Assembly (NCBI RefSeq): GCF_900099695.1
Contig: NZ_FNCY01000011.1
Location: 62,001 to 126,000 of the forward strand
Length of the DNA: 64,000 bases
DNA from: Propionivibrio dicarboxylicus
GTDB taxonomy: Bacteria > Pseudomonadota > Gammaproteobacteria > Burkholderiales > Rhodocyclaceae
Direction of reading: 5' to 3'
The notes beneath the pieces are model-generated. The model was not told the DNA's origin, searched no databases, and saw only the letters and a list, made by a program, of their open reading frames with translations. Below are positions 17,553 through 26,232 of this stretch, piece by piece. A program made the position numbers and the translations under genes. Every line of letters begins with the position of its first letter. Within the stretch, counting starts at the first letter, position 1.

Positions 17553-18905
17553 ATGAATGGCAATGAACTGGCAATTGGCAGCACCGCCAAGGCAAGAACG
17601 AGTTGGTACCGATGGATCGTCATGCTCCTGATATTCGTCGTCTACACCATCGCCTACGCCGACCGCTCGAATCTCGGCGTGGCGCTGCCCTTCATCAAGA
17701 AGGAGTTCGCGCTCAGCAACACCGAGGCCGGCGCGCTCGTCAGCCTGCTGTTTTTCGGCTATGCGGTGGCACAGATCCCGGCCGGGCTGATCTACAAGAA
17801 GTTCAAGGTCAGGAGCGTGTTCCCGCTGGCAATGATCATGACCTCGATCTTCACCGGCCTGCAGGGCCTGACGTCGTCGGTCTTCATGCTCAAACTCTAC
17901 CGGGTCGGACTCGGCATTTCGGAAGGACCGTTGCCGATCGGTTGCCTGCAGACGATCAACCACTGGTTCCCGCCGAAGGAAAAAGGGACCGCCACCGGGA
18001 TCTATCTGGCGGCTTCGAAATTCGGCGCGGTGATCGCCCCGCCGATCGGCGTCTTCATCATCAGTATGTGGGGCTGGCGCGAAGTCTTCTTCGCCTTCGC
18101 CATTCCCGGCATCATCCTGAGCGTGGTCTGGTATCTGTCGGTCAAGAACACGCCGGAAGAGAGCGCCATGGTTTCGCCGGCCGAGCTTGAATACATCCGC
18201 GCCGAACAGGCCGTCGCCGTCGCCGCCGACCGGCCGGCGAAGCCGAAGCGCGACCTCGCCTGGCTCGACCGGCTGATTCGCGCCAAACAGGTCAAGCTCG
18301 TCGACACCAGCGCCGGCATCTGGCGCTCCTGGAACATCATCGGCAACGCGCTTGGCTATTTCTTCATGGTCGGCATCGTCAATGTCATCATGTCCTGGAT
18401 TCCGACCTACCTGGTCAGCGAAAAGGGGTTCGCCACGATGAAGATGGGATTCGTCTCGGCCGCCCCCTTCGTCGGCGCCGTCGCCGGCAACTTCATCGGC
18501 GGCCTGATCTCCGACCGCCTCCTCGACAAGCGCCGCAAGCCGCTGATGCTGCTGACGGCGCTGTGCACCTCGGTGATGATGTACAGCCTGGTGTATGCGC
18601 CGAACGACGCCATCACGCTCTCGGCGCTGTTGTTCATGGCCGGCTTCCTGCTCAGCATCGGCTACTCGGCGTTCTCGGTCTATGCGATGGGCGCGACGAC
18701 CAAGGAGGTCTATCCGGTCGCCTACGGGCTCGTCAACACCGGCGGTCAATTGGGCGGCGCCGTCGCCCCGCTGGTCGTCGGCATGATCCTCGACGCCTTC
18801 AACTGGAATGTCGTCTTCATGGCCCTGGCCGCCTCGTCGATCCTGACCCTGCTGATCATCGCGACGATCGACGAACCGATGAACGAGATACAGGCGGGCA
18901 AATAA
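17553..18905 (+). CDS. MFS transporter, anion:cation symporter (ACS) family
   Basis: This 450-residue permease has about 12 membrane segments and a central cytoplasmic loop near residues 205-255. The ACS signature is seen in YADRSNLGVALPFIKKEF near residue 29 and LGISEGPLPIGCLQTINHWF, followed by EKGTATGIYLAASKFGAVIA. ACS members import organic anions such as glucarate, galactonate, phthalate or hexuronates. GAGGAGAG precedes the ATG. It lies 68 bases after the lyase gene, so it most likely imports the acid that the CaiB transferase activates. Confidence 0.88.
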   Translation: MNGNELAIGSTAKARTSWYRWIVMLLIFVVYTIAYADRSNLGVALPFIKKEFALSNTEAGALVSLLFFGYAVAQIPAGLIYKKFKVRSVFPLAMIMTSIFTGLQGLTSSVFMLKLYRVGLGISEGPLPIGCLQTINHWFPPKEKGTATGIYLAASKFGAVIAPPIGVFIISMWGWREVFFAFAIPGIILSVVWYLSVKNTPEESAMVSPAELEYIRAEQAVAVAADRPAKPKRDLAWLDRLIRAKQVKLVDTSAGIWRSWNIIGNALGYFFMVGIVNVIMSWIPTYLVSEKGFATMKMGFVSAAPFVGAVAGNFIGGLISDRLLDKRRKPLMLLTALCTSVMMYSLVYAPNDAITLSALLFMAGFLLSIGYSAFSVYAMGATTKEVYPVAYGLVNTGGQLGGAVAPLVVGMILDAFNWNVVFMALAASSILTLLIIATIDEPMNEIQAGK

Positions 18906-19028
18906 CGCCCCCGCCGCCCGCGTGCCGCCCCCCGGCATGCGGGCCCGAAGAAATCCGGCACCGACGCCGTCCCGGATGGTACATTGTCATGATAACCATC
19001 CTTTAAAACGTCAAGAGAGAGAAAACCC

Positions 19029-20093
19029 ATGAAAACCAAAAGCGGCGTCATCGCCGGAGACGACTTGCAGGCGCTGTTCGCCTTTGCCAAAGCCAAGCAG
19101 TTCGCCCTGCCGGCGGTCAATGTGATCAACACCAGCACGGTCAATGCCGTCATGGAAACCGCGGCCGAACTGCAGTCGCCCGCCGTCATCCAGTTTTCCA
19201 ACGGCGGCGCCCAGTTCTATGCCGGCAAGGCCCTCAACAATGACGGGCAGCGCGCCTGCGTCGCCGGCGCCGTGTCGGCAGCCCACCATATCCACGCGCT
19301 CGCCGGCATGTACGGCGCCACCATCGTCCTGCACACCGACCACGCGGCCAAGAAACTCCTGCCCTGGATCGACGGCCTGCTCGACGCCGGCGAAGCCTTC
19401 TACCAGGCCAACGGCAAGCCGCTGTTCAGCTCGCACATGCTCGACCTGTCGGAAGAATCGCTCGAAGAGAACATCGAGATCTGCGAACGCTATCTCGCCC
19501 GCATGAGCCGCATCGGCATGACCCTCGAACTCGAACTCGGCGTCACCGGCGGCGAGGAAGACGGCGTGGACAACAGCGGCGTCGACAGCGCCAAGCTCTA
19601 CACGCAGCCGGAGGACGTGGCGCTGGCCTACGAGCGCCTGTCGAAGATCAGCCCGAACTTCACGATCGCCGCCTCGTTCGGCAACGTCCACGGCGTCTAC
19701 AAGCCCGGCAACGTCAAGCTGCAACCGATCATCCTGAAGAATTCGCAGGACTTCATCCAGCAGAAATTCGCCACCCCGGCCCAACCCGTCAACTTCGTCT
19801 TCCACGGCGGTTCGGGATCGACGCTCGAAGAAATCCGCGAGGCGATCTCCTACGGCGTCATCAAGATGAACATCGACACCGATACGCAGTGGGCATTCTG
19901 GGACGGCGTCCGCGGCTTCTACAAGAAGAACGAAGGCTACCTGCAGGGCCAGATCGGCAACCCGGAAGGCGAGGACAAGCCGAACAAGAAGTACTACGAT
20001 CCGCGCGCCTGGCTGCGCAAAGGCGAGGAATCGTTCAAGGCGCGTCTCAAGCAGGCCTTCACCGACCTCAACAACATCGGCACACTGGCCTGA
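19029..20093 (+). CDS. fbaA: class II fructose-bisphosphate aldolase
   Basis: This 354-residue zinc aldolase is of the class IIA type. The zinc histidine is in VLHTDHAAKKLLPW, the following acidic segment is LELELGVTGGEEDGVDN, and the phosphate/dihydroxyacetone loops are FHGGSGSTLEEI and MNIDTDTQWAFWDGVRGFYK. Full length and intact active site argue for a working glycolytic/gluconeogenic enzyme. It lies 123 bases after the MFS gene with a GAGAGAG ribosome site and is followed by a broken methyltransferase gene; a transketolase pair is nearby on the other strand. Confidence 0.93.
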   Translation: MKTKSGVIAGDDLQALFAFAKAKQFALPAVNVINTSTVNAVMETAAELQSPAVIQFSNGGAQFYAGKALNNDGQRACVAGAVSAAHHIHALAGMYGATIVLHTDHAAKKLLPWIDGLLDAGEAFYQANGKPLFSSHMLDLSEESLEENIEICERYLARMSRIGMTLELELGVTGGEEDGVDNSGVDSAKLYTQPEDVALAYERLSKISPNFTIAASFGNVHGVYKPGNVKLQPIILKNSQDFIQQKFATPAQPVNFVFHGGSGSTLEEIREAISYGVIKMNIDTDTQWAFWDGVRGFYKKNEGYLQGQIGNPEGEDKPNKKYYDPRAWLRKGEESFKARLKQAFTDLNNIGTLA

Positions 20094-20149
20094 CCGGGCC
20101 GTCGGCGGCGAACGGCGGGGTGGGGAATCCTTCATTCAGCGAGAAATCC

Positions 20150-21191
20150 ATGAGCAGCGATCCTCATCACCGCAAAGTCGTCGGGCAGTTCGGGCCGAAC
20201 GCCGCCGCCTATCTGACCAGCGCCGTACACGCCGCCGGCGCCGATCTTGACCGCATGGCCGAGATCGTCGGCCGGCGCCCGTGCCCACGGGCGCTCGTTA
20301 GAGCCTATTTCGGCAGGGATCGTGGGCCGCGCCGTTTCGTTGCGGGAGGCAGCGCAAGGCGTGGGCGATGAAGTGGAGTTATTCTCCACGAATCGGCCGC
20401 AACGTAGCGATGCGCCCGCAACGAATCGGCCCTTCGGGTTGTCGATACGGGCGGCGTCTGCGGCGTTGCTCCGCTTGCACATGGAATAACCATGCGCTGC
20501 GCCTCGCGCCTTGCATCCATCCGCCCGTATCGACAACGCGGCTCGCGAGCCCTGCCGAAATAGGCTCTCAGGTTGCGGCGGCGGACACGTCAGTTTCCGC
20601 CTGGCGAAGCTGGCCGGAACGGTGACGGCCTACGACCTGTCCGAGGACATGCTCGCGGTGGTCGCCGCCGAAGCCGCGCGACGCGGCCTCAACAACATCG
20701 ACACCGTGCGCGGCGCCGCCGAAGCCCTCGACTTCGCGCCGGCCAGTTTCGATGCGGTCGTCAGCCGCTACAGCGCGCACCACTGGCAGCACCTGGCCAG
20801 CGGCATCAAGGAAGCCCGCCGCGTCTTGAAGGACGACGGCATCGCCATCTTCATCGACGTCATCGCGCCGGAGCTGACGCTCTATGACACCTGGCTGCAA
20901 TCGGTCGAACTGCTGCGCGATCCGTCGCATGTCCGCGACATGACGCTGTCGGAGTGGAAACGGGTCATCGAAGCGGCCGGCATGGCGATCGAAGAAACCG
21001 TCGTCGGGCGCCTGCGGCTGGCTTTCGACCCTTGGATCGAGCGCCTCAAGACGCCGCTGTCCCACGTCGTCGCCATCCGTTCCCTGCAGCACGGCGCCGA
21101 CAGCAACGTCGCCCGGCATTTCGACATCGAGGACGATGGCAGCTTTACGGTCGATACGGCGCTGATCGTGGCGCGGCCGGTGCCGGCGTAA
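20150..21191 (+). pseudogene. SAM-dependent methyltransferase interrupted by a MITE
   Basis: The reading frame starts MSSDPHHRKVVGQFGPNAAA (a class I methyltransferase N-terminus), continues to RPCPRAL at about base 20297, and is then broken by the 269-bp element at 20300-20568. The rest resumes with GCGGGHVSFRLAKLAG, which is SAM motif I minus its leading Asp-Leu, followed by VTAYDLSEDM, AEALDFAPASFDAVVSRYSA and an intact C-terminus ending ARPVPA. It is similar to UbiE/Methyltransf_11 proteins. A TTG at 20511 inside the element is in frame with the 3' part and could start a truncated protein, but motif I would be altered. The gene is probably inactive. Confidence 0.85.
20300..20568. mobile_element. 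269-bp MITE with perfect 19-bp terminal inverted repeats
   Basis: The left end AGAGCCTATTTCGGCAGGG (20300-20318) is the exact reverse complement of the right end (20550-20568). Inside, GTTGTCGATACGGGCGG (20438-20454) and its complement (20521-20537) form a second perfect 17-bp inverted repeat. Two small hairpins with complementary loops are also present: GTGGAG-TTATT-CTCCAC (20373-20389) and CATGG-AATAA-CCATG (20480-20494). No transposase is encoded. A target duplication is not obvious: left flank CTCGTT, right flank CAGGTT. It interrupts the methyltransferase gene and is therefore a genuine insertion. Confidence 0.9.
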
Positions 21192-21200
21192 AGCACCCGC

Positions 21201-22151
21201 TCAGGGCGCTGCCGCGGCAGGACCTTGCCCGGCCTCCGACAAGGCCGACTCGGCGAGGAAATTGACGAAGTCGAGGATGCCCGGGTCTTCCTCGTTCTGA
21301 CCGACGGCGATCAGCAAATTGCGCTGCCCCCAGGCGTCGCCGAGCGGTCGCCAGGCGAGCTGCAGGCTCTTGATCAGCGGCTGCGTTGCGCCCTTGGGCA
21401 GGAGCGCGATCCCGAGCCCGGCCGCGACCATATGACACACCGCTTCGAAGCTGCGTAACTGCATGCGGATCTTGAGCGGGCGATTGACCGCCAGGGCGGC
21501 CGCCCGCTGCTTCTGCAGGGACGCCGCGCCGGCGGACAGGCAGATCTGTTCCTCATCGAGGGTATCGACGAAAAACAAGGGCTTTTTCGAGCGCGCCAGG
21601 GGATGCCCCTTGGGCAGGACGAAGATCAATTCATCCGAGCGGAAAGAGCGGACGCTCATGTCGCTGACGTCGGGCCCTTCGACGAAGACCGCGACATCGG
21701 TCCGGCCTTCCCGCAAGGACGCGACGACGAGCTCGGAGACCATCTCCTCGACGTCGATGCGGACGTTCGGATGCAACTCGGCATGACGGGCGAGCAAGGG
21801 CGGCAGGTACTCGGTGATCGCCGCACTCGACGAATGCAGGCGGATATGACGGGCAATCCCCTGTTGCAGATCGGCGAGTTCGGCACCGATCTCGTCCATC
21901 GTATGGAGCAGCGCCAGGCCGTGCTTGACGAACACCCGGCCCGCCGCGGTCGGCAGCAGGCCCTTGGTATGACGAACGAACAGCGGGCTATCCACTGCGT
22001 TTTCGAGTTCGCGGATGCGCCGGCTCGCCGCCGCCAGGGCCAGATGCGTTTCTCTCGCCGCGGCGGTCAGGCTGCCGGTCTGGGCGCAGGCGACGGCTAG
22101 CCGGACGGACACCAGGTCAAACCTGGCGAGGTTATAAGCAGTCGTCCTCAT
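21201..22151 (-). CDS. LysR family transcriptional regulator
   Basis: This 316-residue protein has an N-terminal LysR helix-turn-helix (residues about 10-70): LVSVRLAVACAQTGSLTAAA, then LALAAASRRIRELENAVDSP. The substrate domain begins near residue 98 (HIRLHSSSAAITEYLPPLLA), and the LysR segment GLGIALLPKGATQPL is present. It ends 9 bases from the end of the broken methyltransferase (convergent) and starts 71 bases downstream of the transketolase subunit genes on the same strand, so it is probably in their operon. It may respond to a sugar or aromatic acid; no operator could be defined. Confidence 0.85.
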   Translation of the reverse strand: MRTTAYNLARFDLVSVRLAVACAQTGSLTAAARETHLALAAASRRIRELENAVDSPLFVRHTKGLLPTAAGRVFVKHGLALLHTMDEIGAELADLQQGIARHIRLHSSSAAITEYLPPLLARHAELHPNVRIDVEEMVSELVVASLREGRTDVAVFVEGPDVSDMSVRSFRSDELIFVLPKGHPLARSKKPLFFVDTLDEEQICLSAGAASLQKQRAAALAVNRPLKIRMQLRSFEAVCHMVAAGLGIALLPKGATQPLIKSLQLAWRPLGDAWGQRNLLIAVGQNEEDPGILDFVNFLAESALSEAGQGPAAAAP

Positions 22152-22221
22152 GCGTGTGTCCCTCCGGCCCGATCACAGGAATCGCCCTGTCGCCCATTTG
22201 TATGCAGTTCGGCGGACGAGG

Positions 22222-23172
22222 TCAATCCCCGCGCTTGCGCTTCAGCACCCGCTTTGCCGCGTCGACAAAGTCCTTCGCCTTCAAGTTGTAGGCCACCGCC
22301 AGTTCCTCCGGCAGGCCACATTCCAGGAAGGTATCGACGATACCGACCATTTCGACGGGGACGGGAACCGTGCTCACCAGCGTTTCGGCGACCGCGCCGC
22401 CGAGTCCGCCGGCAAGCTGCGCTTCATCGACGGTCACGATCGCGCCGGTCTCCTTCGCCGCGGCGAGGACCGCCGCCGCGTCGAGCGGCTTGACCGTATG
22501 CATGTTGATGACGCGGGCCGACACGCCTTCGGCGGCAAGCTGATCGTGGGCGAGCAGGGCCTCGTGCAGCAGCGGTCCGGCGGCGATGATCGTCACGTCC
22601 TCGCCGGGCTTCATGACGATCGCCTTGCCGATCTCGAACGGGTCGTCTTCGCGGGTGAACACCGGCGTCGCCTCGCGGGCAAAGCGCAGGTAGCACGGCC
22701 CGTGCATGCTCGCGGCGGCGATCGTCGCCTTCTTCGCCTCAATGGCGTCGCAGGGCAGGATGACCGTCATGTTCGGCAGCACGCGCATGACCGCGACATC
22801 TTCCAGCGACTGGTGCGTGGCGCCGTCGCCGCCGGCCGAGATACCGCCATGGGCGCCGGCGATCTTGACGTTCAGATTGGAGTAGCACACGGTCGTGCGG
22901 ATCTGGTCCCAGGCGCGCCCGGCGACGAACACCGCATAGGTCGTCGCGAACGGCACCTTGCCGCCCAGCGACAAGCCCGCCGCCGTGCCGATCATGTCCT
23001 GCTCGGCGATGCCGATGTCAAAAAACCGTTCCGGGTACTTGGCCTGGAACCAGTCGGTACGTGTCGATTTGGCCAGATCGGCGTCGAGCACGACCACCTC
23101 CGGACGGGTCGCGCCCAGCTCCACCAGTCCGTTGCCATAACCATCCCGCGTCGGCAGCATCTTCAAGCTCAT
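22222..23172 (-). CDS. transketolase, C-terminal subunit
   Basis: This 316-residue protein contains the pyrimidine-binding and C-terminal domains of a split transketolase. The catalytic glutamate lies in FFDIGIAEQDMIGTAAGLSL, and the substrate loop is KIAGAHGGISAGGDGATHQS. The C-terminal domain begins near residue 185 (ITIIAAGPLLHE-like VTIIAAGPLLHEALLAHDQL). I chose ATG 23172 since only one base separates it from the upstream stop. With the N-terminal subunit it should transfer two-carbon ketol units with thiamine pyrophosphate. Split transketolases often serve special sugar pathways instead of the main pentose cycle. Confidence 0.9.
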   Translation of the reverse strand: MSLKMLPTRDGYGNGLVELGATRPEVVVLDADLAKSTRTDWFQAKYPERFFDIGIAEQDMIGTAAGLSLGGKVPFATTYAVFVAGRAWDQIRTTVCYSNLNVKIAGAHGGISAGGDGATHQSLEDVAVMRVLPNMTVILPCDAIEAKKATIAAASMHGPCYLRFAREATPVFTREDDPFEIGKAIVMKPGEDVTIIAAGPLLHEALLAHDQLAAEGVSARVINMHTVKPLDAAAVLAAAKETGAIVTVDEAQLAGGLGGAVAETLVSTVPVPVEMVGIVDTFLECGLPEELAVAYNLKAKDFVDAAKRVLKRKRGD

Positions 23173-23173
23173 C

Positions 23174-23998
23174 TCAGTGTCCCTTCCCGTAAATATCCGC
23201 CAGCGCCAGTGCCATCTCGTCCCGGTTGCAGGGCTTGCCATGCCAGCCGGCGACGTTCTCCATGAACGAGACGCCCTTGCCCTTGATCGTCCGCATCAGG
23301 ATCACCGAGGGCTTGCCGCGCGTCTGCCGCGCTTCGTCGTAGGCGGCCAGCATTTTCGCGACGTCGTGGCCATCGACTTCGATCACATGCCAGTTGAAGG
23401 CACGCCACTTGTCGGCCAGCGGCGCGATGCCCATGACCTTCTCCACCTCGCCGTCGATCTGCAAGCCGTTGTAATCGACGATGGCGCAGACGTTGTCGAG
23501 CTTGTAGTGGGCGGCGGTCATGATGGCTTCCCAGACCTGGCCTTCCTGCAGTTCGCCGTCGCCGAGCAGGCAATAGGCGCGATAGGGCTTGCGATCGAGC
23601 CGGGCCGACAGCGCAAAGCCATTGGCGACCGACAGCCCCTGCCCCAGCGACCCGCTGGAGACCTCGATGCCGGGCAGCGTCTTGCACGAGGGATGCCCCT
23701 GCAGGCGCGTGCCGAGCTTGCGCAGCGTCAGCAACTCTTCGACGGGGAAATAGCCGGTGCGCGCCATCGTCGCATAGACGACCGGGCAGACATGCCCCTT
23801 GGACAGGAAGAAACGGTCGCGATCAGCCCAGGCCGGATCGGCCGGGCGATGGTTCATTACATTGCAATACAGGGTGACCATCGCTTCGACAGCCGACAGA
23901 CTTCCGCCCGGATGCCCGGAGCCCGCCGCGTTCGTCATTCGCACGATATCGGCACGGACGTCCTTGCATATCTCCTTGAGGCGTTCGACACTTTCCAT
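23174..23998 (-). CDS. transketolase, N-terminal subunit (TPP-binding)
   Basis: This 274-residue protein holds the diphosphate-binding domain. TPP residues are seen in GDGELQEGQVWEAIMTAAHY followed by DNVCAIVDYNGLQIDG, and the early histidine motif is NAAGSGHPGGSLSAVEAMVT. It is the first gene of the leftward operon and is followed after one base by the C-terminal subunit. Length is typical for split transketolases. The FBP aldolase at 19029 could supply or use its substrates, though it is read in the opposite direction. Confidence 0.9.
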   Translation of the reverse strand: MESVERLKEICKDVRADIVRMTNAAGSGHPGGSLSAVEAMVTLYCNVMNHRPADPAWADRDRFFLSKGHVCPVVYATMARTGYFPVEELLTLRKLGTRLQGHPSCKTLPGIEVSSGSLGQGLSVANGFALSARLDRKPYRAYCLLGDGELQEGQVWEAIMTAAHYKLDNVCAIVDYNGLQIDGEVEKVMGIAPLADKWRAFNWHVIEVDGHDVAKMLAAYDEARQTRGKPSVILMRTIKGKGVSFMENVAGWHGKPCNRDEMALALADIYGKGH

Positions 23999-24429
23999 AC
24001 AGTTCCCTTTCTTGACTATCGAGCCGGTCAGAACTCACCAACAGGCATCCGCGCCCGGGCAGCAATCCACGGCGCCCGGGCGATACCCTGATGAGGCGCT
24101 ACTGTGCGTTCCCCGCTGGCTGGCGTCCATTCTTCAATCGCGCCATTTGCATTCGCATTTTGCGAACGCCAACGAAGCTGCGGAAAGGCTCGTCCGACGG
24201 GCCGACCGAAGCCGCCACGTGCTCGCAAAGCGACGTCGATTCACGCCTGGTTGCCATTTCCAGACTAAGAAAAAAGCATATTTGACATGACAAAATCCTG
24301 AACTTTTTGCTAAGGTGGTCGACAAAGACTGGCATCGCGCAAAAAACAAGCAAAGACGCGGTACAGACACATCGAACAGGGTCGAAACACAGCTGACATG
24401 AAGTACGCGTTGCACGGGGAAGAGAAACA
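23999..24429. other. divergent intergenic region with a dispersed-repeat fragment
   Basis: These 431 bases separate the transketolase operon (leftward) from a kinase gene (rightward). Near 24145-24180 a CATTTGCATTCGCATT stretch followed by TTGCGAACGCC resembles, on the minus strand, the TGCAAATGGCG-containing repeats of the 14.8-15.0 kb region. A TTGACA at 24284 may belong to the kinase promoter, but no clear -10 could be matched. No gene is supported. Confidence 0.45.
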
Positions 24430-26232
24430 ATGAAGGCCAGAAACTCAGGGCCGGAGCAAAGCCGCCGCCAGTTGACCGGAGAACTCGAACGTCTTGAGGT
24501 GATATTCCGGCTGAGTCCCGTAGGCATAGGCATCACACGAATGCGCGACGGCGCGCTCATCGACGTCAACGAAGCCTTCAGCCAGCTTCTCGGTTACAAC
24601 CGCAGCGAACTGCTCGGCAAGACCTCGGCCGAACTCGGCCTCTGGGCCGATCCCGACGAGCGCGATCGCACTTTCGCGCGCATCCTGTCCGGCGACGTCA
24701 TTCAGGAAATGCCGAGCAAGATCGTGCGCAAGGACAAGCAAGTCCGCGACGTCATGTTCTCCGCCACGATCTCGACGATCGCCGACGAGAACTATCTGGT
24801 CGGCACCCTGCGCGACATCACCGCCGAACTTCAAGCCGAACGCGAACGACGGATCACCGAACGGCGACTGCAGCTCTCGCTGGATCTCATGCCGATCGTG
24901 GTTTTCCATCAGGACCTCGACCTGCGCTACACCTTCATCGCCAACCCGCAGGTCCCGAAAACAGGCGAAACCATCATCGGAGGCTTCGATCACGACCTCT
25001 TCACCCCGGAAGATGCGAAAGTAACGAGCGCCATCAAACAGCGCGTCATCGAGAGCGGGATCGGCGAGCGCCATGAAATTCGCATGACCATCGCGGGAGA
25101 GATCCGGTGGTACGACACCCTGATCGAACCTGAACGGAATGCGGACGGTGCCATTATCGGCATTATCGGCGTCGCCGCCGACATTACCGAGCGCATGCAG
25201 CGCGAACAACGCTACCGTGCGGTCCTCGAAGACCAGACCGAAGTGATTGCCCGCTATCGGCGCGACGGCACGATGCTCTATGCCAATGAAGTCTATTGTC
25301 GCTTCTTCGGCAAGACCGAGGCGCAGATCGTCGGCCATTCGTGGGAACCGGTGGCGCACCCGGACGATATTGCGCTGGTCGAGGCGAAGCTGAACGAACT
25401 CTCCGTCAACAATCCCGTCGTTGTCATCGAAAACCGGGTGTATTCCGGCCAAGGGGAAGAGCGCTGGATGCAGTTCGTCAATCGCGGCCTGTATGACGAA
25501 AGCGGCGTCCTCCGCGAGATCCAGTCGGTCGGACGCGACATCACCGAACGTAAACGCAACGAGCAGGCGCTGGCCAAGTACCAGGCCCGCATCTATGAAC
25601 TGCTCGAGTACTCCGACAAGCTGCGCGAAAAGCAGCGCAAGGACATCGCCCGCGACATTCACGACCAACTGGGCGCGCTCCTCACCTCGATCGGCTTCCG
25701 CATCGACTCGCTCAAGCATCGCTTCAGGGACGACGAGGCGATCAGGAATGAAATCGACCTGATCCGGTCCTTGGTGAAGCAGGCCAACGCTGCCGCCCGC
25801 ACCATCTGCAACGCGCTCAGGCCGCCGGTACTCGACGACCTCGGCCTCGCATCGGCCTGCCAATGGTATATGAAGGACTGGTCGGCGCTGGTCGGCATCG
25901 CCGCCCAGGGGCGCTTTCCCAGTCGTTTGCCGGACTGCAGCGAGCAACTGAGCACCGACCTGTTCCGGGCCTTCCAGGAATTGCTCAACAACGTGGCCAA
26001 GCACGCCCATGCAAATGGCGTCAAGGTCAGCCTGTCTTCGGGCCGCCAGGGCTTGCGCCTGCGCGTCAGCGACGACGGCCGCGGATTCGCCGTGGACGAG
26101 GCGCGCAGCAAGGGCTATGGGCTGCTCGGGGTGAAAGAACGCATCCTCCGCCACCGCGGGCAGATGACAATCGAGTCGGGAAAGACCGGCACCACGGTGA
26201 CGCTGACCATTCCCTGGCAGGGAGAAGCATGA
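24430..26232 (+). CDS. triple-PAS sensor histidine kinase, NarX/HisKA_3 type
   Basis: This 600-residue soluble kinase has no membrane segment. Three PAS domains lie at about 20-135 (VNEAFSQLLGYNRSELLGKT), 145-265 and 270-385, each ending in a PAC stretch (GTLRDITAE, GVAADITER, SVGRDITERK). The HisKA_3 dimerisation helix carries the phosphorylatable histidine in KDIARDIHDQLGALLTSIGF. The ATPase domain follows, with AFQELLNNVAKHAHA and LRVSDDGRGFAVDEARSKGY. It senses a cytoplasmic cue, possibly redox or a ligand, and passes phosphate to the regulator gene that overlaps its stop in ATGA. GGGGAAGAG precedes the start. The cue is unknown. Confidence 0.9.
   Translation: MKARNSGPEQSRRQLTGELERLEVIFRLSPVGIGITRMRDGALIDVNEAFSQLLGYNRSELLGKTSAELGLWADPDERDRTFARILSGDVIQEMPSKIVRKDKQVRDVMFSATISTIADENYLVGTLRDITAELQAERERRITERRLQLSLDLMPIVVFHQDLDLRYTFIANPQVPKTGETIIGGFDHDLFTPEDAKVTSAIKQRVIESGIGERHEIRMTIAGEIRWYDTLIEPERNADGAIIGIIGVAADITERMQREQRYRAVLEDQTEVIARYRRDGTMLYANEVYCRFFGKTEAQIVGHSWEPVAHPDDIALVEAKLNELSVNNPVVVIENRVYSGQGEERWMQFVNRGLYDESGVLREIQSVGRDITERKRNEQALAKYQARIYELLEYSDKLREKQRKDIARDIHDQLGALLTSIGFRIDSLKHRFRDDEAIRNEIDLIRSLVKQANAAARTICNALRPPVLDDLGLASACQWYMKDWSALVGIAAQGRFPSRLPDCSEQLSTDLFRAFQELLNNVAKHAHANGVKVSLSSGRQGLRLRVSDDGRGFAVDEARSKGYGLLGVKERILRHRGQMTIESGKTGTTVTLTIPWQGEA

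Noticed and set aside
20300-20568. Clear target-site duplication of the MITE
   Set aside because: The flanks CTCGTT and CAGGTT do not give a convincing duplication, so none is claimed.
24445-26154. 569-residue frame antisense to the PAS kinase
   Set aside because: Composition is typical of a shadow frame; the sense gene has all kinase motifs and overlaps its regulator correctly.
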